A DNA stretch of 48,963 nucleotides from Penium margaritaceum (lineage: Eukaryota > Streptophyta > Zygnematophyceae > Desmidiales > Peniaceae): contig SZWC01000806.1 of assembly GCA_023375785.1 (NCBI GenBank), positions 61,556 to 110,518 on the forward strand. The letters run 5' to 3'. The notes beneath the pieces were generated by a model that saw nothing but the letters and a program-made list of their open reading frames with translations, was not told the origin of the DNA and did not search any database. The translations under genes and the position numbers were made by a program. This document shows, in pieces, positions 32,045-40,330 of the stretch (position 1 is the first letter of the stretch; each line of letters opens with the position of its first letter).

Positions 32045-32268
32045 GCCAGTTGCTGCTCCAGAGGTGCCAATTTGATAGTGTTGTCTATGGCTGTATTAGC
32101 TGATATTGGAGACTACATGCCAGTCCTTGCTGTGGTGTATGCATAGGCGCACTCACGTCGCTCGAATGTCTGTTACAGACCTTGCACAATATTCGTCTAG
32201 TTCTTGGGGAGTTTGCAATCCGTGTAGCGGTGTGCTCCCCCGCAGTTGTATCACTCCCGATGTCACTC

Positions 32269-33810
32269 CTAGGTCGGCTTTGAAGCCACCCATTCCTTAT
32301 CACCCTTGCCATCCCTCCTGTTGTTCCTTCCCTTCTTCCCTTGAACTGCCGCAGGTGAGCCAGCTGCTACTGCAGCTGTCGTCGTCGACTGTAACGATGG
32401 GAGGGAGGAAAGGGGGAAGGCGCGTGATGCCTGGACTGTTGCGATGGCTGCGGCTGACGCATCATGGCGGGCGTCATTTGCTGCTCCAACTCCTGCAACG
32501 TATTGGAAGTACTCTGCGGTCCATGAAAGAAGCAAACATCTATCGACCATCTCGTGAAGGCTGCTCGGGCTGAAGTTGTTGAAGGTCTTGGCGTACTCGC
32601 GTCCAACACCGATCCTGATGGTGTTGAATGCCATGAATTGACCCGGGGCCCTGTACAGCTGCATCGCTCGTTGCCAGTAGTCAGCCGGCGTCTTGTGTCC
32701 ACCCTGGCGCAAGGAGTTGAAGTCTGACAGCCACTGTGATGTCGTTGCCATGGTCGCGGCTTCAAAGAGAGTGGTCGTTATAGTCCAGGTCCCGTGCGGG
32801 TCATCCCTAGCTCCGGTGCGGGGATCACCAAGGAAAGGTTCCAAGTCGAGGGTGTACTCCTCCGGGACGGCCTTCAAGAGACTGTAGGCGGCATAGGCGG
32901 CAGTAGCTGTCTTCATGGGGTCTGTTATCTAGTACTAGATGGTGTAGTATGGGTACACTCCCTCACTGACTGCCCACGTACGGAACCACGGCTCTAATAT
33001 GGTGTAGCTGTCCTTCTGCCAGTGAGCGAGGGGGTCGATCTCAAACCACTTGGGTGGCTTTGTCGTCGGTAAATTTGCAGGGAAAGCTTGCGACAGAGAC
33101 GAGAGATCATCCCTCATGCAAAGCAACTGGTCCTTTAGGGAAGCCGGGTCTAAAGTTACCTTGAGCATGTTGCTTGGGCCTGCTGCACCAATTGGTAGTG
33201 ATTGGAGTGGTGAGTGGGTTCGATGCCACCTTTCCAACTGTGTGAGGTACAAGTGTAGCATGCCTTCCTCGTCACTGGCGTCTGAGTCTGACTGTGGAAG
33301 GTCATCGGACGGACCGACATCGAACGCTCCTAACGCTGCATCGACATCGGCTGCAACCGCACTCTCGACTGTCATTTGGCCCATGCGCAATGCACCACGG
33401 AGCTGCTTCTACTGCCGCTCTTATTGTTGCAGTTGTTGCTACTGCTATTGCTGCTACAGCTGCTGTTACTACGGCTGTTGCTACTATGGCTGGACTGCGT
33501 TCCAAAACAGTTTGAACAAATCAGCCATCTGCTTGGCTGTCTCTTTAGCCTGCTGGGCCTGCTGCTCGCGCAGCTCATGCAAACAGTGCGCCAACGAGCC
33601 AGGGCTAGGCGGGGACTCATCCCGCATCGTGCCCGGTGTGCCACCAATCACACTGGAGGCGGCAACACCCGTATCCATAGTGGAGCCGGCACTGCCAACT
33701 CCGACGGGTGTGTCCTTGGGCATGGTACTGCGTGGGGTGTCGCAAGTGTGCACCACTGTTACTGACACTGCCGTTGAGTGGTGAACGATGCTAAAAGATT
33801 TTGGCAGCAT
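32269..33810 (-). pseudogene. Element D gag, broken
   Basis: Three consecutive pieces on the minus strand. 33810-33484 begins MLPKSFSIVHHSTAVSVTVV and includes a coiled-coil-like LREQQAQQAKETAKQMADLF. 33390-32935 has an acidic stretch and DPLAHWQKDSYTILEPWFRT. 32916-32269 holds the UBN2/copia-gag-like body (WLSDFNSLRQGGHKTPADYW, FSPSSLHEMVDRCLLL). A stop lies between the last two. Gag would form the virus-like particle. No zinc knuckle remains; the Penelope-like insertion begins where it would be expected. Confidence 0.72.
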
Positions 33811-34030
33811 TTCCCCCGCCCCAGTAGGCGTGGGAAATGTGATGAGGACTTTTTCAGCCTAAAAGCCGCCTATGGAACCCCCACGCTACCGAAAACATTC
33901 GGTAGTATTTCCCCCACCACGGTGGGCATGATAAATGCGACGAGGCCTGTTTCAGCCTAAAAGCCGCCGATGGACCCCCCCATGTTGTCAATTTTTTTTT
34001 TTTTGCAGCGTTTCCCCCGCCCCAGTTGGC
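33803..34030 (-). repeat. Roughly 100-bp tandem repeat in leader of element D
   Basis: The unit TTTCCCCCGCCCCAGTAGGC, then TTTTTCAGCCTAAAAGCCGCC, starts near 33810, 33908 and 34010. That gives two full copies and one partial. The third copy is preceded by a T-run. Confidence 0.8.
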
Positions 34031-34140
34031 ATGGAAAATCTGGGAGAAGCCGTGAGGTGTGAGCCGTGTGTACCTCAACCACCCCAACCCAACCCAGGAA
34101 GAGAGGGGAGCCCAGCCAGCAGTGGGAGGGGTATACTAGA

Positions 34141-34800
34141 TGTTATCCGACAGCCGCTACTGCCGCTGCCGCCGTCGCCGCCGCTGCTGCTGCTGCTACT
34201 ATGGCCGTCATTGCTGTTGCTACAACGCTACGTCTCCTGCAGTTGTGGCTGGCTGCTACTGCAGCCCACTGTCGCAAACCTGCCGCAGCTGCTGTCACAA
34301 CTGCGGCTGGACCGCCATCTCTGTGGCTGCTGCCTGCTGCTGCGGTGGCCAGCAATTGTTGGCACTGCGGCTAAGCAGCCGTCACTCCTGCTGCTACACT
34401 CTGATGCAGCTGCTGACTGCTGCTATCGCACCCTGCTGCACGCCGTAGCTTCTGCAGCCGCTACTCTGTGCAGGTACCAGCGGTACTGTTGTGGCTGGGC
34501 CAATGCGGCTGCTGCCCGCTGCTACAACCGCAGTAGAGCCGCCGTCGCTGCGGTCCCTGTCGGCTGATGTGGCTGCTGACTGCTCCTGCTTCACGCCGCT
34601 GCCACTGCCGCCGCTGCTCCCAGTAGCTGTCAGCTGTATTGCTGCGACTTGGCCAAAGGAGCTGCGCCAATGCGGCCGCCGTCCGCAGCTGCAGCTCTCC
34701 GCCGCTAGAGTTGGCTCTCAGCACAGCTGCCGCTGCAGCTACTGCTTCGCGCGAATGCTAGTACTGCTACTGACCCACGCAACTACAGATCCGCTCCGTC
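34141..34800 (-). repeat. CTG/GCT triplet-rich leader of element D
   Basis: Imperfect GCT, CTG and TGC triplets keep several frames open, giving Leu-, Ala- or Cys-rich translations. It is in the same place, between primer-binding site and gag, as the Ala-rich leader stretches of B and C. Confidence 0.7.
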
Positions 34801-34883
34801 GTTGATGCGGCTGCAACTCAGCAGGCCCTCCCAGGACCTTGCCGCGCCTCTTCCGCGCAACGCAACGAGCTTTGGCTTGTCCC

Positions 34884-34895
34884 GCTCTGTTACCA
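34884..34895 (-). other. Primer-binding site of element D
   Basis: On the minus strand TGGTAACAGAGC, one base different from the TGGTATCAGAGC of B, C and F, and directly inside the 5' LTR. Confidence 0.8.
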
Positions 34896-35452
34896 AAACA
34901 GGAACACCCTGTCTCTCTTCCCTCACGTGACTGTGTACATCACCACACTATGGTCAGAACGCAAATGAAGGTGTCCAAAACGGATAAATGTGTGAGCAGT
35001 AAGAGTCAGACATTTTAGGATTGTATGAAACCTATGGGGTGGAGCTCGCTAGTCGAGTCGACCCGTCCGCTTGCAAGTGGGAGCTTGCCGGTGCTCGCTC
35101 ACATGAGCAAACCTGTCTCATGTCACACATGCCTCGAATCTGATTTTAGGCCTACACTATGCCTGTCTAAACTAACACCAGTTCACGAGCAAGACTAAAC
35201 TAGGTCACCGAGGATCTGCAGCTCACATACAAACAAGCATGATACTGGATTGTCTTGAGACAAAACGTGAGCACTCCAAGAGGGGACTTAGGATGATTAG
35301 TGATGACGAGAGTGTATCCGGAGGCTGGGTGCAGCTGCTCGGCAGCTGCCGGACTCGCGTCTGCTCCCCCAGTCTCCCGTACTCTCCGCCTCATCAGGAA
35401 TTTGCAAGGCAACGGACGTGAGCCGAGAGGTCACACTAAGTACACAATATCA
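34896..35452 (-). repeat. 5' LTR of element D
   Basis: Partner of 26121-26682. It ends CAATATCA at 35452 and is followed by target duplication CTTGG. Confidence 0.9.
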
Positions 35453-35457
35453 CTTGG

Positions 35458-35946
35458 AGCCCTTGAAAGCCGTTTCCGGCTCCTAGATCCAGCAAGGGCT
35501 AGAACGCCGGCCAGGACGTTCCTCGGCTGTCGCGTGAAAAGGCGCAATGGCCCTCAGGACATCAAGTGAAGAAGGCCTGAGGGTAGGCAAAAGACAAAAG
35601 GGCCGCCCTTAGGGAAGGAGCGCCAGCACCATGAGCGGCATCACGCGGCCTCGTGAGGCCGCGTGACGCCGCTCACTGGCCTGTGTCCACAGGCCAGTGA
35701 CGACACACAGGATAGGGATGTGGACCAGTTGGGCAGCCGGGCCCAATCATTGCAAGAACTCTCTTGGTCCACCTTATTTTCTTTTCCCTCTCCTCTCAAA
35801 TCTCCTTCCTCTAGCAGTAGAAATCCCAGACAACGTTTCGACCCTGTTTTTTGGCCCCTAGTCCTCCGGCAGAGCCGGAGGCTGAACGGTGTTGGTTATG
35901 TTTTGGAGCCATTGTGGTGGTCTAGAGGAGCAAGGGTCGGCTTAAA
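35458..35946. other. Region between element D and gag of element E
   Basis: No gene recognised. It holds two adjacent hairpins at 35633-35699 and a pyrimidine-rich stretch at 35760-35830. It may be the leader of element E, but I found neither a primer-binding site nor a 5' LTR for E. Confidence 0.5.
35633..35699. other. Two adjacent near-perfect hairpins
   Basis: 35633-35651 pairs with 35656-35674 (19 bp, one G-T position, loop CGTG). 35674-35685 pairs with 35688-35699 (CACTGGCCTGTG/CACAGGCCAGTG, perfect, 2-nt loop). They share base 35674. Confidence 0.85.
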
Positions 35947-36645
35947 ATGCCAAAAAACGCAGTTGCGGGCTCTGGTGCTGGCGACAACACCGGTGCCGAT
36001 GCCACTGGCGGAACCAAATTCACTGAAGTAACGTGAGAGGATCTCAACAAGGTGTTGGTGCACAAGGATTTGACGCAGCCCCCTCTGGGTGGTCGAGACA
36101 TTCTATCATGGAAAGACGTTTTCCTCTCATGGATGGCGGAGCATGGTCTAGAGGATTTCTACCTGTTACCGTCGCGTGATGTCACAGACACACATATGCT
36201 CTTAAGGGCCTTCAACACCCTTGTTTGTGCTCTCCGAGAAGAACAACAGTCTTCTATCTGTCACTTCCGCTCTAGCAAAATTTGTGAGGAGCCGGAAAAC
36301 CCCCGTAATGGGCTTCTCACCACAAAAGGAGGAGCAGGGAATGACTCTCATCATCTCTCTCTCTACACGATCAACTGTGTACCGTCAGCACAAAGCCGGG
36401 AGCTCCTATCGCCGAGTACTGGTATGCCGCCATGGAAATCCGTCTGCGCATTCTCGGCCTTGGCACTGCTTGTTTTGCCCAGGAGTGGCTGGACCCCGTG
36501 CTGCTGCACCTATAGGGGAACCCTAATAAGACTTCCCATATGCACAACTGCAGAAGCTGAGGGTCACAGACATCGAGATCATTGATCTGGACCAGGTGTT
36601 CACTGATCCAAGCCACTATGAAGACATCCTGCAAGGTGAGGCACA
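35947..36645 (+). pseudogene. Element E gag N-terminal part
   Basis: ATG 35947 opens MPKNAVAGSGAGDNTGADAT, with a TGA at codon 30 (36034-36036). The same frame then gives LSWKDVFLSWMAEHGLEDFY and LLRAFNTLVCALREEQQSS, clearly homologous to the gag of F (LAWKDLFLSWAAEHGLEEYY). Homology then passes through other frames to YEDILQGEAHDAE at about 36620. Confidence 0.75.
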
Positions 36646-36655
36646 CGACGCAGAA

Positions 36656-37025
36656 GCCGCTACATCGAGTGCTTACATTCACCAAGGAGTAGGCACCTCC
36701 TACTCTAACGCAGACAGGTGGGCAAGGTGGAGGAGGGAGAGGCGCCCAAGGTGGGTGAGGTTGGGGTCGTGGCCAAGGAGCAGCAACCATACCTGTAGCC
36801 ATTGCGGAAANNNNNNNNNNNNNNNNNNNNNNNNNNNNNNNNNNNNNNNNNNNNNNNNNNNNNNNNNNNNGCCGCTACATCGAGTGCTTACATTCACCAA
36901 GGAGTAGGCACCTCCTACTCTAACGCAGACAGGTGGGCAAGGTGGAGGAGGGAGAGGCGCCCAAGGTGGGTGAGGTTGGGGTCGTGGCCAAGGAGCAGCA
37001 ACCATACCTGTAGCCATTGCGGAAA
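36656..37025 (+). repeat. 155-bp duplication around a 60-base gap
   Basis: 36656-36810 and 36871-37025 are identical by eye, with sixty Ns (36811-36870) between. It is an assembly artefact by the same logic as the single-N duplications. Confidence 0.9.
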
Positions 37026-37064
37026 ACCTGGTCACTTCTGGAGAGCATGCCCAGCACTTCACAG
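36990..37064 (+). pseudogene. Element E nucleocapsid zinc knuckle
   Basis: CSHCGKPGHFWRACP matches the CX2CX4HX4C knuckle of F (CSYCNQTGHFWRRCP). All four zinc ligands are kept. It binds element RNA in the family. It is followed by rapidly decaying sequence. Confidence 0.78.
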
Positions 37065-37373
37065 CATCATGTGGCAGTGAGAACAGTAGAAGCAACAGTA
37101 GCATCAGCTACAGTTTCACCCGGTGATTTAGTAGCCTCAGCCAACGTATGGTCGTCAGCTTCCTCCTCAGACGGGCGACACAACTGTTGGTTGTGTTGCG
37201 TGTACCACCACCCTTTGGGGTGGTTACGTTTAGCCCACCACAGTTGCTGGCACCGCCATTCCTATCTGCTCCAGTTCAAGCTCCGCCCCTTCACCCAGGA
37301 AACATTTTGTATGCCACCAATTGCCGCATCACTTCTACCAGTCCCAGAATGGGCACGGTGAGCATGCACGGAG

Positions 37374-37745
37374 GTGACCGAGATGCATCATCCGATTGAA
37401 CCACCACTGAAGGCAGGGTGGAGCACATCCATGGATTTGCACACCCCTGAGCCCACTATTATGCCACACCATTCAGGTCAGTGTTTGGGCCACACGCACA
37501 TCACCACCAAACATTCGGTACTCTTGCATGAGTGGTGGTTTAAAATTACAACATTACATTTTGAAACAATCCAAAGGAGATGTCATGCTAGACGCAGAGC
37601 TCATTCCTCGCCACCTAGCAGATCTCAACATGGGCTTGGTGTTAGACTGCCCCCACATTTGGTTTCTTCCCACTGACTGCCGTCATTGTCCTAAGGCAGA
37701 GGCATGTCTTGAACATAAGAAAGCGAAGGCCCACAGAAAGACTTA
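37374..37745 (+). pseudogene. Element E protease edge joined to GAG-pre-integrase
   Basis: One frame gives GHTHITTKHSVLLHEWW, homologous to the sequence just before the F protease site. Within a few codons another frame gives LKQSKGDVM and CRHCPKAEACLEHKKAKAHR, homologous to the F segment ending CLDCQEGKAHRQ. Roughly 150 codons carrying the protease are therefore deleted. Confidence 0.7.
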
Positions 37746-37767
37746 AACAACATCAGTAAAGGTCAGC

Positions 37768-38810
37768 ATGAGACCACTGGAACTCATACATGCTGATGTG
37801 AAAGGACCTATGCCAATGCCCCTAGCCAAGTACGGTCGCTTCATGTCATGATCCTCACGGTTGACTCCAGTCGCTTTCAAAGGGCGTTCTTGCTTAAAAG
37901 CAAAGTACATGCTCAATGTGCGATTGCTGACTGGATCCTTCTGGCTGTATGACGAACTCGGTGTCCATTGCTAAAACTGAAAACAGACAGGGGCGAAGAG
38001 TACCTGGGTGCACCACCTACAGAGCTTAGGACAAGGGGGGGCTGAGCATCAAACCACTGCACCATGTGCACCACAACAGAATTGGGTCATGGAAAGGTGG
38101 CACATAATGCTGGGTGATACTTTGGATAATTAGACCTTAGACGTTTTGCAAAACGTCTAAGGTATAATTATCCTATTGGGTCATGGAAAGGTGGCGCATA
38201 ATGCTGGGTGATACTTTGGATAATTAGACCTTAGACGTTTTGCAAAACGTCTAAGGTCTAATTATCCTATTGGGTCATGGAAAGGTGGCACATAATGCTG
38301 GGCGATACTTTGGGAACACCGTTGACTGAGGCAGGTCTACAATTTGGGTTTTGGGGGGAAGCCGTCAAATATGTCACATGGGTGTGGAACCGAATCCTAC
38401 AAGGTCCGTTGCCCAAAACAGTCAAACCTTGGGAGCGCTGGTACAAAAGAGAAGGCCAATCTCCGGCCAGCACGGGTGTGGGGCACAATGGAAACTTTGT
38501 TGTTTGAGCCACCACAACGATACCACAAGCTCAGTCCACGCGGTCGCTGGTGTGTGTTTGTTGGAATCTCACACGCCTCAGAGGTGTGTCATTGTTGGGA
38601 CCCCACTGGTCATTGCTTTGCCAAAAGTTGTGATGCTTGTTTCTTGGAGCACCTGTCATACAAGAAATATCGAGCCTTGCATCACATTCCCATCCTCTCC
38701 TCACCAGAACGCTACCCTGATCATGTCAGTGTACATGACACACATGTCATGTCAGTGTACATGTGTTTGGTTTCACATGCACCCAAGAGCCGGGTTGGCC
38801 ACCTCAGCTA
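37768..38810 (+). pseudogene. Element E integrase relic
   Basis: PLELIHADVKGPMPMP (first catalytic Asp), then APCAPQQNWVMERWHIML, VTWVWNRILQGPLPK and RGRWCVFVGISHASEVCHCW, spread over several frames with stops. A tandem array of host segment plus palindrome interrupts it at 38081-38311. Inactive. Confidence 0.78.
38081..38311. repeat. Palindrome array in element E
   Basis: Three copies of a 43-44 bp integrase segment (starting ATTGGGTCAT at 38081, 38175 and 38269) alternate with two copies of a 50-bp palindrome at 38124-38173 (one mismatch) and 38218-38267 (perfect). The palindrome reads GGATAATTAGACCTTAGACG to its centre TTTTGCAAAA and back. Comparison with F shows that a single host segment is the ancestral state. 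Confidence 0.9.
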
Positions 38811-38969
38811 GCACAACAAATTGACACCCATACCCTTACGCCACCTAAGAGATCCTCACCCACTGAGTTAAAAAGCCAAAGTCCCAGTGTCGCACTCTCA
38901 CCGCCAAAACAAGTCCCCTTGATGAGGTCTGCAACCACACAGACACAGTCTCTTTAGCCTACACAGCGA

Positions 38970-39338
38970 TCCCTACGTGACCTCCCATGTGTTGACTACA
39001 GCCAGTTCTATCGCATTGTCAGGGCTTGGAAAGAGGTTTCTCAAACGGAAACAAAGCCACAGACCTTGACTGAGGCAAGGGGGCGTCCAGACGCGGCTGA
39101 ATGGGAGAAGGCCATGGTGAAAAAACTGAATGCCTTACTCGAGAATGTGGTATATGAGCTGATTCCCTTGCCGCCTGGCCGAAAGGCCATTGGTGTCAAG
39201 TGGGTGTGCATTTTGAAACAGAACCTAGCAGGCCTTCTTGAGAAGTATCAAGAACGCTTGGTTGATAAGGGTTTCCATGAAATACCGAGACACGGATTTC
39301 CATACACTTACTCACCTGGTGGCAAATGTGGGACTAGC
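38970..39338 (+). pseudogene. Element E reverse transcriptase start
   Basis: Segments VDYSQFYRIV, ARGRPDAAEWEKAMVKKLNA, YELIPLPPGRKAIGVKWV and EKYQERLVDKGFHEIP match the F polymerase. The frame runs into target site CTAGC (39334-39338), where F inserted, and its continuation is at 45477. Confidence 0.82.
39334..39338. other. Target-site duplication of element F, left copy
   Basis: CTAGC, repeated at 45477-45481 just outside the other LTR of F. Confidence 0.92.
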
Positions 39339-39924
39339 TGATAACCCTGTGCATATATTTTTCTGTGTCTCGTGTGTGGCCGCGGGTATGCAGTGCATGT
39401 GGATCCGGCGGCCGGTGGTGATCCCCGCTAGACGCAGAGGCATTCTACGACGCACGGCCTCTCTCTCTGTCTGGCCGCGTCGTCATTTGTCTCCCGCCGG
39501 TCGTCGGCCCATGCCTGTTCCAAGACCTACTTTAGTCCTTGCATCTATAGTGGACTACAGTGTCACTTTGCTTAAGAAACCTACTTGAGACCTCAATGTT
39601 GATGTTTTCTTAGGTCTAGAGTAGGGCAGTTTAGTTGTGGGTTAGGTTGGTCTTTCGAGGGCAGGCGCGGCTAGTGCCGCGCCTTTCTAGGTCGAGGAGC
39701 GAGTTCGCCCTCCCTCGCCCTCGCAGTGCGCCGACGAGCTTCGCTCGCCGGCCGATGGGTGAGGCTCGCACCTCGAGCCCCACCCGCTATAGGGGGATGG
39801 CTTGTTACTAGGACACTTGTACTTCGATTCCTTTTTTTGTGCAAACTAAATCTGACGTTTCCATGGCCGTTTGACCACCATTTTCAGCACCGCTTGTTGC
39901 AATGGAATCGTAGAGAGATTCTCA
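39339..39924 (+). repeat. 5' LTR of element F (586 bp)
   Basis: Begins TGATAACCCTGTG and ends GAGATTCTCA. Matches 44895-45476 apart from a few substitutions and a few bases of length difference (for example CCTCCCTCGCC against CCTCGCC). Confidence 0.95.
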
Positions 39925-39936
39925 TGGTATCAGAGC
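39925..39936 (+). other. Primer-binding site of element F
   Basis: TGGTATCAGAGC directly after the LTR, as in B and C. Confidence 0.93.
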
Positions 39937-40330
39937 CATGTCCAGGGCCTAAGGTGCAAGAGAGCTGATCGTAGGAGCCGAAAAGGGTGGCGGCCGCCAT
40001 AGGCACGGGATTTTGGCGAGGGTCGGTGAGGCGTAGGAGGGCGCACAGGCCGCAAGAGAGCGGCGAAAGAGCCAAGGGACAGCGCGCGAGGCCAGGGAAG
40101 CCTTCGCGCAACGTGGCTGGGGTGCTTGGGGTGGGTGTGCAGGGTCAGCAGACTACCCCGGCGGTTTCCTATAGAGCTCTGGGCTCTCGGCAGAAATCTG
40201 GGCCCAAAGTGGGCCCGGCGAATTGCTGCCAAAATTTGTCCGGTCCATTTGTCCCCACTAACGGGTCCAGAGTGTGTGTCCTCACCTTCTCTAAGGCTAG
40301 TGACGTGCAGGACATCAGTCCTAGGTCATC

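Larger units (their letters stand above)
30861..32300 (-). mobile_element. Penelope-like retroelement nested in element D, decayed
   Basis: Minus-strand fragment inside D between gag and protease. The reverse transcriptase lies at 32044-31682 and its C-terminal extension at 31525-31307, with a hammerhead-like motif near the 3' end. A VVSNIS segment near 32110 matches the usual LRPIVSN entry of this class. No GIY-YIG endonuclease was recognised. Exact ends and target duplication were not found, so limits are approximate (within about 50-100 bp). Confidence 0.72.
26121..35452 (-). mobile_element. Copia element D, older, with a nested Penelope-like element
   Basis: Minus-strand element with LTRs at 26121-26682 (3') and 34896-35452 (5'), target duplication CTTGG at 26116-26120 and 35453-35457, polypurine tract 26683-26693 and primer-binding site 34884-34895. 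All domains are recognisable but carry many stops and frameshifts, and the protease site is changed. Its integrase resembles A. About 1.4 kb of Penelope-like sequence interrupts it between gag and protease. The leader holds a roughly 100-bp tandem repeat and a triplet-rich region. Confidence 0.92.

Noticed and set aside
33050..33784. Cys/Tyr-rich plus-strand frame of 244 codons
   Set aside because: Antisense to element D gag. The minus-strand reading has gag homology and the plus-strand one is a triplet-repeat shadow.
35453..35946. 5' LTR of element E
   Set aside because: No TGGTATCAGAGC-like site, no paired LTR downstream and no TG...CA boundaries could be found.
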